Below are positions 41,923-50,607 of a stretch of DNA of 64,000 nucleotides, piece by piece. Origin of the DNA: Parasulfuritortus sp037446165. GTDB lineage: Bacteria; Pseudomonadota; Gammaproteobacteria; Burkholderiales; Thiobacillaceae. Position numbers and translations under genes: made by a program. The stretch spans positions 26,335-90,334 of the forward strand of contig JBBIJC010000001.1 of the NCBI GenBank assembly GCA_037446165.1, given 5' to 3'. The notes beneath the pieces were generated by a model that saw only the letters and a program-made list of their open reading frames with translations, was not told the origin of the DNA and ran no database searches. Within the stretch, counting starts at the first letter, position 1. Each line of letters opens with the position of its first letter.

Positions 41923-43250
41923 TGGACATACCGACTGTACTCATCGTCGATGACGAACCCGACCTGCTCGAACTGGCCGATCTGACCTTGGCCCGGATGG
42001 GACTGAACGTCGATCGGGCGGAGACCGTTCAATCCGCCCTGGCGAAAATCGGCGCGCGCCGCTACGACCTGTGCCTGACCGACATGCGCCTGCCCGACGG
42101 CGAAGGCCTGGAGATCGTGCGTCATATCAGCGCCTACGCGCCGCAGACGCCGGTGGCCGTGATCACGGCCTTCGGCTCGGCCGACAATGCTGTCGCGGCA
42201 CTCAAGGCAGGGGCCTTCGATTACCTGTCCAAGCCAGTCTCGCTGGAACAACTGCGCACCCTGGTCAAGACCGCACTCAAGGTGCCGGGGGATGCGGATC
42301 GGCGCAAGACTGGCGTGGTTCAACTGATCGGCGAGTCGGTCGCCATGCAGCAGATCCGCGCCAAGATCGAAAAACTGGCCCGCAATCAGGCGCCGGTCTT
42401 CATCACCGGTGAGTCGGGGACCGGCAAGGAAGTCGCCGCCCGGCTGATCCATGAACTCGGCCCCCGTGCCAGCAAGCCTTTCCTGGCCGTCAACTGCGGC
42501 GCGATTCCGGAGAACCTGATGGAGAGCGAGTTCTTCGGTTATCGCAAGGGCGCCTTTACCGGGGCGGATGCAGAACGGGATGGTTTTTTCCAGGCCGCGA
42601 ACGGCGGTACGCTGTTCCTCGACGAGGTGCTCGATCTGCCCATGGCGATGCAGGTCAAGCTGTTGCGTGCGATCCAGGAGCGCAGCGTGCGCCGAGTGGG
42701 CGGCACGACGGAAGAACCGGTCGATGTCCGCATCATCAGCGCTTCGCATCAGGATATGGCCTCGGCGGTCGAGGCGGGCCGGTTTCGCAACGACCTGTAT
42801 TACCGACTCAACGTCATCGATCTGCGCATGCCCTCCCTGCGCGAACGACTGGAGGATATCCCGGCCTTCGTGGCCTTCTTCATTGAACGGATCGCGGGGC
42901 CAGACAGTCGGGCCAGGCTGTCAAAATCGGCACTGGCAGCGCTCGGCGGCTATTCCTTTCCCGGTAATGTGCGGGAACTGGAAAATATCCTGGAGCGGGC
43001 GCTGGCCCTGAGTGATTCCGGTGTCATCGAGGCGGATGAACTCAATCTGACCCCGGCTGCATTGAACGGCGGTGAGGATCAGCAACGCGGCGGCGAATTG
43101 TCCTTGCAGGATTTCCTGGACCGGGTCGAGCGGGACAAGATCATGCAGGCACTGGAGCAGACCAAGGGCAACAAGACCGCTGCCGCCCGCGTGCTGGGCG
43201 TGACCTTCCGCAGCTTGCGCTACCGGGTCGAGCGCCTGGGTATCGAATGA
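41922..43250 (+). CDS. pilR: Sigma-54 response regulator PilR
   Basis: A 442-aa NtrC-type activator. The receiver domain has the acidic pair VDDEPD and the phosphorylated Asp near residue 54 (LCLTDMRLPDGEG). The AAA+ domain has Walker A GESGTGKE, the sigma-54 contact motif GAFTGA, Walker B FLDEVLDLPM, and a C-terminal Fis-type HTH (NKTAAARVLGVTFRSLRYRV). It needs the RpoN encoded at 8987. The PilR assignment rests on the PP0621-pilS-pilR order. Its 3' end overlaps glk on the opposite strand by 31 bases. Confidence 0.9.
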   Translation: MDIPTVLIVDDEPDLLELADLTLARMGLNVDRAETVQSALAKIGARRYDLCLTDMRLPDGEGLEIVRHISAYAPQTPVAVITAFGSADNAVAALKAGAFDYLSKPVSLEQLRTLVKTALKVPGDADRRKTGVVQLIGESVAMQQIRAKIEKLARNQAPVFITGESGTGKEVAARLIHELGPRASKPFLAVNCGAIPENLMESEFFGYRKGAFTGADAERDGFFQAANGGTLFLDEVLDLPMAMQVKLLRAIQERSVRRVGGTTEEPVDVRIISASHQDMASAVEAGRFRNDLYYRLNVIDLRMPSLRERLEDIPAFVAFFIERIAGPDSRARLSKSALAALGGYSFPGNVRELENILERALALSDSGVIEADELNLTPAALNGGEDQQRGGELSLQDFLDRVERDKIMQALEQTKGNKTAAARVLGVTFRSLRYRVERLGIE

Positions 43251-44185
43251 TCAGCCGCCAGCGCGGCGCCCTTGAGGCCGATGTCCGGGTCGGTGATGAC
43301 GTGAACCGGAATGGCCTGCATGCCCTCCGAAAAGCGTCCCTTTGCGTGAAATCCAGCCAGGAACTCGCCACCCTGTAGCCTGGGCAGGATGCGCGGCGGG
43401 ATGCCGCCAGCCAGGTAGACGCCGCCCCGCGCACCGGTGATCAGGGCCAGGTCGCCGGCGGTCTGACCCAAAATCCGGATGAACAGGTCCAGGGCGTGGC
43501 GGGCGGCCGGGTCGCTGTTGTCCAGGCCGGCCTGGCTGACCTCGGCCGGAGCAGGTTCCTGCTCATGCGGCAGGCCTGCCGCCGCCCGGCAAAAGGCGTA
43601 GAGATCACTCAGGCCAGGGCCGGAGAGAATGCGCTCCACCGAGACCCGGCCATATTTCTTGCCCAGGAACTCGAGCAGGGCGACTTGTTCGTCATTGCAG
43701 GGCGCAAAGGCGATATGGCCGCCCTCGCCGGGCAAAGGGATGAAATGGTGGTCATGCCAGATGCTGTGGGCAACACCCAGTCCGGTGCCGGGGCCCAGCG
43801 CAAGACGAGGTGCGCGCGGGGTGGTCAAGCCCTGCTGCAAGGTGACCCGGTGCGCGGGGCTCATGGCATCAAGGCCCCAGGCCACGGCCTCGAAGTCGTT
43901 GACCAGCCGGAACGGGAAACCAAATTCATGACTTAACTGAACAGCATCGATTTCCCAGTCGAGATTGGTCAGTCTGACGCGTATCCCGTCGGTCGGGCCG
44001 GCAACCGCCAGGCAGGCAGCGTCAGGCGTGCCGGTCGTGGCCATAAATTGCCGGATCAGCTGGTTCAGGCTGCCGGAATCGTGGTTTGCATATTGTTGTC
44101 TTGCACTGAGTTGCACGTCGTCCGACGCTTGTCTGGCGAGTGCCAGTCGGGTGTTGCTGCCGCCGATGTCTGCGCACAAAATCAT
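43220..44185 (-). CDS. glk: Glucokinase
   Basis: A 321-aa glucokinase of the E. coli Glk (non-ROK) type. It has the phosphate loop CADIGGSNTRLALA, the sugar-binding LTNLDWEID and LVNDFEAVAWG, the LGPGTGLGVA loop, and PGEGGHIAFAP. It could phosphorylate glucose from stored or released sugars. It follows the GGDEF-like gene by 12 bases on the same strand. Confidence 0.94.
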   Translation of the reverse strand: MILCADIGGSNTRLALARQASDDVQLSARQQYANHDSGSLNQLIRQFMATTGTPDAACLAVAGPTDGIRVRLTNLDWEIDAVQLSHEFGFPFRLVNDFEAVAWGLDAMSPAHRVTLQQGLTTPRAPRLALGPGTGLGVAHSIWHDHHFIPLPGEGGHIAFAPCNDEQVALLEFLGKKYGRVSVERILSGPGLSDLYAFCRAAAGLPHEQEPAPAEVSQAGLDNSDPAARHALDLFIRILGQTAGDLALITGARGGVYLAGGIPPRILPRLQGGEFLAGFHAKGRFSEGMQAIPVHVITDPDIGLKGAALAADHSIPRRSTR

Positions 44186-44197
44186 CGGCTTGGCTGC

Positions 44198-45304
44198 TCA
44201 GGCATGCGCGCTCACGGCCGAGAGCAGGTCTTCGACGCTGCCTTCGAAGGGCGGGATATGGACACAACCCAGCTGGGCATGGATCTCGTAGGTTCTGCCT
44301 TCCCAGTTGAAGTGGCTGGTAGAGAGGGTGGCCAGGATGTCGGTCACGATCCGGTCGGCAATTTCGCGCGGGCAGACGGTGAGCAAGACACCGAATTCCT
44401 GGTCATCCATGCGGGCCAGCAGGTCGGTATCGCGGACAAAGGACCGGAGCAAACCGGTCATGTGACGGACCAGGGTGTCGCCAGCATGGGAGCCAGCCTC
44501 CTGATAGACACGCTGGATGCCGTCCAGGGTGATCTGCAGGTAGGCAATCGGCCGCTCGCCGGCGCGTATCCGTTCGAGTACACGGGCCAGGCGGCTGACC
44601 ATGAAGCTATGTCCGGGCAAGGTGGTGAGGGTGTCCCGATCCCACAGGTCGGGTTGGCGGCGGGTCCATTCCCGTTCCTCGGTAACGTCGCGCAGCAGCA
44701 GGACGGCGACCTGGATGCCGCTATGCTCGTTGCGGATGATCCGACAGGAACCTTCAACTTCAAGTTCGACCCCCTGGTGGGTGATCAAGCGTGTCCCGGA
44801 GGGCAGGGGCACCTGGTCGTTTAAGACTTCATTGGCCAGTATGGACGGGAGCAGGGGCCGGCGGCTGTGGTAGTCGATCAGGTCGATCTGGGCGGGGATC
44901 CGGCCGGGCTCCTCATCCAGCAGCCGGCTGGCGGCCGGGTTCAAATAGGTGATGCGCCCCTCTGGGTCGAGTCGAATGACGCCCTGGGCAAGGGCGTCCA
45001 GGGTGCCTTCAGCCTGCTCCACTTTTTGCACCAGGTCCGTTTCACGGGTCAGGGCCAGGCGCGTGGTGATGGCGATGACGAGGAGTGCCACAAGCAGGTC
45101 GACGATGGCAATGATCTGCGGCAATGGCATGCCGCCAACCGGCTGCTCGGAGCCGGAATGGCCCAGCCATGCAGGCAGACCGAGCCATTGGGCCACGCCG
45201 CCTGGCTGTCCGAAGCCGGCGATGAGCAGGATCAGCATGACGATGAGCATGACGGCAAAACCCGTGACGATCGGCAACAGTATGCTTGGTCGGTTTCTCA
45301 TCAT
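44198..45304 (-). CDS. Membrane PAS protein with degenerate GGDEF domain
   Basis: A 368-aa protein. Two membrane helices (about 10-30 and 62-82) flank a short periplasmic loop. A PAS domain with ALAQGVIRLDPEGRITYLNP follows (about 100-215). The C-terminal region matches a diguanylate cyclase fold (DTLTTLPGHSFM, then LARMDDQEFGVLL), but the active GGDEF signature reads DDQEF, so cyclase activity is unlikely. It may bind c-di-GMP or GTP, or act only as a sensor. A PilZ protein is encoded at 56702. Confidence 0.78.
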   Translation of the reverse strand: MMRNRPSILLPIVTGFAVMLIVMLILLIAGFGQPGGVAQWLGLPAWLGHSGSEQPVGGMPLPQIIAIVDLLVALLVIAITTRLALTRETDLVQKVEQAEGTLDALAQGVIRLDPEGRITYLNPAASRLLDEEPGRIPAQIDLIDYHSRRPLLPSILANEVLNDQVPLPSGTRLITHQGVELEVEGSCRIIRNEHSGIQVAVLLLRDVTEEREWTRRQPDLWDRDTLTTLPGHSFMVSRLARVLERIRAGERPIAYLQITLDGIQRVYQEAGSHAGDTLVRHMTGLLRSFVRDTDLLARMDDQEFGVLLTVCPREIADRIVTDILATLSTSHFNWEGRTYEIHAQLGCVHIPPFEGSVEDLLSAVSAHA

Positions 45305-45480
45305 CCTGGAGGCCGTCTCCTGGCCCGTGTTCTCCGCAAATTCAAAATCCGGTCCGCTGCCTGTCCAGCAAATTACGCTGATTTATCTGCAACTTATAAG
45401 CGTAGCAGTGGCATGAATTATATGCGCAAAGCAGGGGGCGGACGCCATCCCGCAGAACTGAACACACCGGGTCGGGGAAC

Positions 45481-46191
45481 TCAGGCAGGGCTCAGGCGAG
45501 AAGCCCAATGGGTATATAGCTGGTCAGCCACCGATTGCATTGCCAGCAGATTGGCTGAGATGCCACTCAGGATCGTGTCGGGAGACTGGACCGCCGGGCT
45601 GTTCGCGCTGGCGATTTCGTCGGCGCCGACCGCACACCATTGGCGGATCATGGCCTCGGTCATTTCGACATGGCATTGCAGGGCCAGATGCCGGCCGTTC
45701 AGGCTGAAGGCCTGGTTGGCGCAGTGCGCAGTTTCAAGGATGCGGACGGCCCCGTCCGGGATGCTGAAGGTTTCGCCATGCCAGTGGAAGGCTGGGAATT
45801 GAATGATGTCGCCGAACCACTGCCCGGCCTCAGGTGCGGTGGTGACATGGGCCGTGCCCCAGCCGATTTCCTTGACCGGGTTACGGGTGATGGCGCCACC
45901 CAGGGCCTTGGCCATGAGTTGACCACCCAGGCAATGACCCAGTACCGGGATGTCGGCCGCGACAGCCATGCGAATGAGCTGGAGGGAGTGCGGTATCCAG
46001 GACAGGTCGTCGTTGACGCTCATCGGGCCGCCCATGAACACCAGCCCCGAATAGTCGTCCGGAGACTCGGGCGCGGGCTCGTCACGGTCGATCGCGATCA
46101 GCCGCCAGGGGATCTTCCGCGCGTCCAGAAACTCGCCCAGGTAGCCGGGGCCTTCGTGGCCGACATGGCGGAAGATGACGACGGGCTTCAT
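45481..46191 (-). CDS. Class I glutamine amidotransferase-like protein
   Basis: A 236-aa protein with the class I glutamine amidotransferase fold. The triad is complete: Cys87 in VLGHCLGGQLMAK, and His and Glu in LALQCHVEMTEA. An oxyanion segment GLVFMGGPMSVND is present. It resembles stand-alone GMP-synthase-like amidotransferases (YfeJ/GuaA-N type) whose natural substrate is often unknown. Its ATG overlaps by one base the stop of the folE2-tail remnant. 45305-45480 upstream of the next gene shows no gene or strong signal. Confidence 0.82.
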   Translation of the reverse strand: MKPVVIFRHVGHEGPGYLGEFLDARKIPWRLIAIDRDEPAPESPDDYSGLVFMGGPMSVNDDLSWIPHSLQLIRMAVAADIPVLGHCLGGQLMAKALGGAITRNPVKEIGWGTAHVTTAPEAGQWFGDIIQFPAFHWHGETFSIPDGAVRILETAHCANQAFSLNGRHLALQCHVEMTEAMIRQWCAVGADEIASANSPAVQSPDTILSGISANLLAMQSVADQLYTHWASRLSPA

Positions 46192-46256
46192 TAGCTTGCC
46201 TTTTTATCCCGTTCGATCAGGGCGTAGGCAGAGCGGTTGTGGATCGACGAGAAGTC
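46191..46256 (-). pseudogene. Decayed duplicate of the folE2 3' end
   Basis: The last 21 codons read DFSSIHNRSAYALIERDKKA plus S and stop. They match the last residues of the intact FolE2 (FESIHNHSAYALIERDKK). At DNA level 46201-46260 equals 46341-46400 at 47 of 60 positions with a constant 140-base offset and no gaps. The rest of the gene is absent; 46257-46327 is unrelated sequence with a small GC hairpin. This looks like a partial tandem duplication now decaying. Confidence 0.7.
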
Positions 46257-46327
46257 GCCCTTCCGGAGCGCAGAGCAGGGGCCCCGCTTGCGGGGATGCG
46301 ACCGCGGAGTGGAGGGCAACTTCGAGA

Positions 46328-47188
46328 TCACGGTGCGCTCTTCTTGTCCCGTTCGATCAATGCGTAGGCGGAATGATTGTGGATCGACTCGAAGTTCTCC
46401 GCCTCGACGATATAGGCGTCGATCCGTTCGTCCTTGTTCAGGGCGGCGGCGACGTCGCGCACCAGGTCCTCGACGAACTTGGGATTGTCGTAGGCGCGTT
46501 CGGTGACGTATTTCTCGTCCGGCCGCTTGAGCAGGCCGTACAGCTCGCAGGAGCCGTTGTCCTCGGCGAAGCGGACCAGGTCCTCGATCCAGACGAAGCT
46601 GTTGGTGCGCACGGTCAGGGTGACGTGGGAACGCTGGTTGTGCGCACCGTAGTCCGAAATCTGCTTGGAGCATGGGCACAGGCTGGTCACCGGCACCACG
46701 GCGCGGATGGTCTGGATGTATTCGCCGTTCCTGATCTCGCCGATGAAGGTGATGTCATAGTCGATCATGCTCTGCACGCCGGACACCGGGGCCTTCTTGG
46801 TGATGAAGTAGGGGAAGTTCATCTCGACGTGGCCGGATTCGGCTTCCAGGCGCTCGACCATCTGGCGCATCATGGCCTCGAACGACTCGACCGAGAACTC
46901 GCGCTCGTAGCTGTTCAGGATCTCGACGAAGCGTGACATGTGCGTGCCCTTGAAGTGATGCGGCAGGTAGACGTACATGTTGAAGGTGGCAACCGTGTGC
47001 TGGACGCCGCCGTTCTTGTCGGCGACCCGGATCGGATGGCGGATGGCCTTGATGCCGACCTTGTCGATGGCGATCTGGCGGACGTCATGGTAGCTCTGTA
47101 CGTCCGGCATGGCCTGGGTGGGGCTGGTGGCGCCGACCGGGCAGGGCGCGTCGGTTTCGCAGACGTTGTCGCAGTTGCCGTTATTCAT
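46328..47188 (-). CDS. folE2: GTP cyclohydrolase FolE2 (type IB)
   Basis: FolE2 converts GTP to dihydroneopterin triphosphate for folate and related pterins, and works with manganese when zinc is scarce. The 286-aa protein has the family features RIADKNG-like RVADKNGGVQHTVATFN, the metal-binding Cys in TSLCPCSKQISDYGAHNQR, and the C-terminal SIHNHSAYALIER. ATG 47188 follows AGGAAG. An upstream in-frame Met at 47236 is not conserved-looking. It lies just after dxs, as in many betaproteobacteria. Confidence 0.94.
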   Translation of the reverse strand: MNNGNCDNVCETDAPCPVGATSPTQAMPDVQSYHDVRQIAIDKVGIKAIRHPIRVADKNGGVQHTVATFNMYVYLPHHFKGTHMSRFVEILNSYEREFSVESFEAMMRQMVERLEAESGHVEMNFPYFITKKAPVSGVQSMIDYDITFIGEIRNGEYIQTIRAVVPVTSLCPCSKQISDYGAHNQRSHVTLTVRTNSFVWIEDLVRFAEDNGSCELYGLLKRPDEKYVTERAYDNPKFVEDLVRDVAAALNKDERIDAYIVEAENFESIHNHSAYALIERDKKSAP

Positions 47189-47248
47189 GGCTGTACTTCC
47201 TGTGTGTTCGATGGCCGAAGTATAAGCCACCGGCAATAGTCGAGTAAA

Positions 47249-49090
47249 CTACTCGGATATAAAATTCCGGATCGAGGTTTCGATTCCGGCCGCATCCAGA
47301 CCGCAACGCGCCAGCAGCACGGCATGTTCGCCCTGTTCGATGAAACGGTCGGGCAAGCCAAGCTGGAGCAGGGGTATGACGATGGCCATGCCGGCCAGCG
47401 CCTCGGCCACGGCCGAGCCGGCGCCGCCCATGACGGCGTTTTCCTCAATCGTGACCAGGTGATCGTGCGTGTTGGCTAATTGCCGGATCAGGTCTACGTC
47501 GAGCGGCTTCACGAAGCGCATGTCGGCCACCGTGGCGTCGAGCGCTTCGGCCGCCTTCAGGGCCGGCGCGACCCGGCTGCCGAAGGCCAGGATGGCGACC
47601 TTGCCGCCTTGCCGGCGGACGATGCCCTTGCCGACCGGCAAGGCATCGAGTTCCCTGGCGATGACCGCGCCCGGCCCGGTGCCGCGCGGATAGCGCACGG
47701 CGCTCGGGCCTTGGTGGCGATAGGCGGTGGTCAGCAGCTTGCGGCACTCGTCCTCGTCCGAGGGCGCGGCGATCAGCATGTTGGGTACGCAGCGCAGGAA
47801 GCTGAGGTCGTAGGCGCCGGCATGGGTCGGGCCATCCGCGCCGACCAGTCCGCCCCGGTCGATGGCCAGCATCACCGGCAGGTCCTGCAGGGCAATGTCG
47901 TGGATCAGCTGGTCATAGGCTCGCTGCAGGAAGGTGGAGTAGATCGCTACCACCGGCTTCATGCCCTCGCAGGCCAGGCCGGCGGCGAAGGTCAGGGCGT
48001 GCTGCTCGGCGATGCCGACGTCGAAATAACGGGCCGGGAACCGCTCGGCGAACTCGACCAGGCCGGAACCCTCGCCCATGGCCGGGGTGACGCCGACCAG
48101 CGCCCCGTCGGCAGCCGCCATGTCGACCAGCCAGTCGCTGAAGACATTGGTGTAGGTCGGCTTGCCGCCGGCCTTGGCCGACAGCCCGGCGGCGGGGTCG
48201 AACTTGCCTACGCCGTGATAGCCGCAGGGATTTTCCTCGGCCGGGGCGTAGCCCTTGCCCTTCTGGGTGACGATGTGCAGGAACTGCGGTCCGGACAGCT
48301 TCTTGATGTTGGCCAGGGTGTCCATCAGGGCATCGATGTCGTGGCCGTCGATGGGGCCCAGGTAATTGAAGCCGAATTCCTCGAACAGGGTGCCCGGCGT
48401 CATCATGCCCTTGACGTGCTCCTCGGCCCGCTTGGCCAGTTCGAGGATGGGCGGGAAGGGCGACAGCACCTTTTCGCCGCCCCGGCGCATGGCGTTGTAG
48501 AAGCGGCCGGAGAGCAGCTTGGTCAGGTAGGTGTTGAGCGCGCCGACGTTGGCCGAGATCGACATGTCGTTGTCGTTCAGGATCACCAGCAGGTTGGTGT
48601 CCATGGCGCCGGCGTTGTTGAGCGCCTCGAAGGCCATGCCGGCGGTCATCGCGCCGTCGCCGATCACTGCCACGGCACGGTAGTCCTCGCCCTTCAGCTT
48701 GGCCGCCGTGGCCATGCCCAGCGCAGCCGAGATCGAAGTGCTGGAATGGCCGGCGACGAAGGCGTCGTACTCGCTCTCCTCGCGCTTGGGAAAGCCGGAC
48801 AGGCCGTCGGTCTGGCGCAGGGTGGCCATGCGCTCCTTGCGCCCGGTCAGGATCTTGTGGGCATAGGTCTGGTGGCCGACGTCCCAGACCAGCTTGTCGC
48901 GCGGCGCGTCGAACACCGCGTGCAGGGCCACGGTCAACTCGATCACGCCCAGGTTGGAGGCGAGGTGGCCGCCGGTCTTCGATACCGTCCCGATGATGTA
49001 GGTGCGCAGTTCGTCGGCCAGCTGCTTCAGCTCGGCGCGGGACAGTTGCTTCAGGTCGGCCGGGTCGCCGACGCGTTCCAGGATGTTCAA
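47249..49090 (-). CDS. dxs: 1-deoxy-D-xylulose 5-phosphate synthase
   Basis: Dxs condenses pyruvate and glyceraldehyde 3-phosphate using thiamine diphosphate, starting the MEP pathway and feeding PdxJ. The 613-aa protein has GGHLASNLGVIELTVALH, the TPP motif VIGDGAMTAGMAFEALNN to NDNDMSIS, and the transketolase half with FDVGIAEQHALTFAAGLA and RGGLVGADGPTHAG. It starts with TTG, overlapping the ispA stop by four bases. Confidence 0.96.
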   Translation of the reverse strand: MNILERVGDPADLKQLSRAELKQLADELRTYIIGTVSKTGGHLASNLGVIELTVALHAVFDAPRDKLVWDVGHQTYAHKILTGRKERMATLRQTDGLSGFPKREESEYDAFVAGHSSTSISAALGMATAAKLKGEDYRAVAVIGDGAMTAGMAFEALNNAGAMDTNLLVILNDNDMSISANVGALNTYLTKLLSGRFYNAMRRGGEKVLSPFPPILELAKRAEEHVKGMMTPGTLFEEFGFNYLGPIDGHDIDALMDTLANIKKLSGPQFLHIVTQKGKGYAPAEENPCGYHGVGKFDPAAGLSAKAGGKPTYTNVFSDWLVDMAAADGALVGVTPAMGEGSGLVEFAERFPARYFDVGIAEQHALTFAAGLACEGMKPVVAIYSTFLQRAYDQLIHDIALQDLPVMLAIDRGGLVGADGPTHAGAYDLSFLRCVPNMLIAAPSDEDECRKLLTTAYRHQGPSAVRYPRGTGPGAVIARELDALPVGKGIVRRQGGKVAILAFGSRVAPALKAAEALDATVADMRFVKPLDVDLIRQLANTHDHLVTIEENAVMGGAGSAVAEALAGMAIVIPLLQLGLPDRFIEQGEHAVLLARCGLDAAGIETSIRNFISE

Positions 49091-49959
49091 AACTTTCTCT
49101 CGATGATGAAGCGGGCGATCTCGGCCAGGCGCCGACCCAGCTCGCCGAACGGCGCAATGGCGGCCAGGGCGTCGGCAACCAGCTCATTGGCATAGTCGCG
49201 CGCTTCCTTGACGTTCATCAGGGTCAGGTAGGTGGCCTTGCCCTGGGCCGCATCCTTGCCCGCGGTCTTGCCCAGGGTGGCGGTGTCGGCCTCGGCGTCG
49301 AGCACGTCGTCCATGACCTGGAAGGCCAGGCCGACGCACTTGGCGTAATGTTCCAGCGCCGCCCGATCCTCGTCTGTCAGCGCGTTGCCCGACAGCGCGC
49401 CGAGCAGCACCGCAGCGCGGATCAGGGCGCCGGTCTTGTGGATGTGCATGAATTCCAGTTCGGCCAGGTCGAGCGGCCGGCCGGTGCTGGCGATGTCCAC
49501 CGCCTGGCCGCCGCACATGCCGCGCGAACCGGAGGCACGGGCCAGCAGGGCGACCATCTCGGCCGTCGCGCCGGCCCCGGCCAGCACCTCGAAGGCCAGA
49601 CTCTGCAGGGCGTCGCCGACCAGCATGGCAGTGGCCTCGTCGTATTCGACATGGCAGGTCGGCTTGCCCCGGCGCAGGTCGTCGTCGTCCATGCAGGGCA
49701 GGTCGTCGTGGGTCAGGGAATAGACGTGGATCAGTTCGACTGCGCAGGCAACGGCCTCGGTCAGGGCGCTGTCCGCGCCCACGGCTTCAGCCGCAGCAAA
49801 GGCCAGCATCGGCCGCACCCGCTTGCCGCCGCCGAGGCTGACGTAGCGCATGGCCTGGTGCAGCCGTTTCGGCTCGCAATCAAGTGCGGGCAGCGCATGC
49901 GCAAGGGCCGCTTCGGTGCGGGTCTGGACGGCGCGCGTCCAGAGGGCGAAATCGGTCAT
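49087..49959 (-). CDS. ispA: Farnesyl diphosphate synthase IspA
   Basis: IspA builds farnesyl diphosphate from IPP and DMAPP for quinones and lipid carriers. The 290-aa protein has GGKRVRPMLAFAAAEAVG, the first Asp-rich motif HDDLPCMDDDDLRRGKP and the second VMDDVLDAEAD. The xseB gene ends exactly where it starts, and dxs overlaps its end. Confidence 0.95.
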   Translation of the reverse strand: MTDFALWTRAVQTRTEAALAHALPALDCEPKRLHQAMRYVSLGGGKRVRPMLAFAAAEAVGADSALTEAVACAVELIHVYSLTHDDLPCMDDDDLRRGKPTCHVEYDEATAMLVGDALQSLAFEVLAGAGATAEMVALLARASGSRGMCGGQAVDIASTGRPLDLAELEFMHIHKTGALIRAAVLLGALSGNALTDEDRAALEHYAKCVGLAFQVMDDVLDAEADTATLGKTAGKDAAQGKATYLTLMNVKEARDYANELVADALAAIAPFGELGRRLAEIARFIIERKF

Positions 49960-50205
49960 TTATTGTTCGGTCCCGAGGTTCGGGTTGAAATCCTTGAGCA
50001 GCCCGTTTTCCAGTATTTTCACCTGCTGTTCGGCATCAGCCAGGGTCTTCTGGCAATAGCCGGTCAGCTCCATGCCCCGCTTGTAGGCCGCCAGCGAGTC
50101 TTCCAGCGACAGATTGCCTGCTTCCATGGCAGAAACCAGTCCTTCCAGTTCGACGACGGCGGATTCAAAGTTCTTGGGCGGGACAGATTTGATGGTTTTG
50201 CTCAT
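49960..50205 (-). CDS. xseB: Exodeoxyribonuclease VII small subunit
   Basis: XseB is the small helical subunit of exonuclease VII, which degrades single-stranded DNA. The 81-aa protein shows NFESAVVELEGLVSAMEAG, the LSLEDSLAAYKRGMEL motif and a short acidic tail. It begins the xseB-ispA-dxs-folE2 run on the minus strand. xseA is not here. Confidence 0.94.
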   Translation of the reverse strand: MSKTIKSVPPKNFESAVVELEGLVSAMEAGNLSLEDSLAAYKRGMELTGYCQKTLADAEQQVKILENGLLKDFNPNLGTEQ

Positions 50206-50276
50206 GGGAACGCGTTTTTATCAGGTCAGTAATGATAGCCCAGCCCGGACGAGACGTCATGAACGGACGCGGTGGC

Positions 50277-50306
50277 TTGTCCGCCATGGCCCGGCTTCGG
50301 TATAGT
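50277..50306 (+). promoter_or_regulatory. Sigma-70 promoter of the glycine riboswitch-gcv operon
   Basis: TTGTCC (50277-50282), an 18-base spacer and TATAGT (50301-50306). The predicted start near 50313 is just before the first riboswitch stem. Confidence 0.65.
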
Positions 50307-50320
50307 GGCACCCGCTATCG

Positions 50321-50530
50321 TTTCCGTGGGAGAGTGAGTCGCAAGACTCCGCCGAAGGCGCAACCCACCCAATAATCGCTCAGGTAAATGGACCACGGAA
50401 AACAAGGTTTCGGCCCAGGCTGATATGCAAAGCATGTTATGCCGGAGCCAAATCGGGCAACTCTGGAGAGCGCCGCCGAATCGAGGCGGCCACCGATGGG
50501 GCAAATCTCTCAGGTAACCGGACAGAGGGG
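50321..50530 (+). promoter_or_regulatory. Tandem glycine riboswitch
   Basis: Two glycine aptamers are visible. The first (50321-50401) has a nine-base-pair P1 stem, TTTCCGTGG with CCACGGAAA, GGGAGAG, GCCGAAGG and the conserved CGCTCAGGTAAATGGAC. The second (about 50457-50530) has CTCTGGAGAGC, CACCGATGGGGCAAA and TCTCTCAGGTAACCGGACAG. The linker of about 55 bases is long and contains a small ATGC-AAA-GCAT hairpin. It precedes lipA and the gcv genes and should turn them on when glycine is high. The 50206-50276 part shows no gene. Confidence 0.95.
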
Positions 50531-50544
50531 TGGAGATGGATCGA

Positions 50545-50607
50545 ATGCGTCTTCACGTCTTAACCCTATGGAGCCTTGCTTGCAGTCGCTGCCCCTTGCC
50601 AATCTGA
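50545..50607 (+). CDS. Possible 20-codon leader peptide between riboswitch and lipA
   Basis: GTGGAG at 50530-50535 lies nine bases before ATG 50545, an ideal spacing, while the lipA ATG at 50568 has no Shine-Dalgarno sequence. The frame gives a 20-aa peptide (MRLHVLTLWSLACSRCPLPI). Its stop at 50605-50607 is five bases before a second possible lipA start (ATG 50613). It may couple ribosome entry to lipA. Conservation is untested. Confidence 0.35.
   Translation: MRLHVLTLWSLACSRCPLPI

Noticed and set aside
47480..49195. Plus-strand frame of 571 codons
   Set aside because: It is antisense to dxs and carries no family motif.
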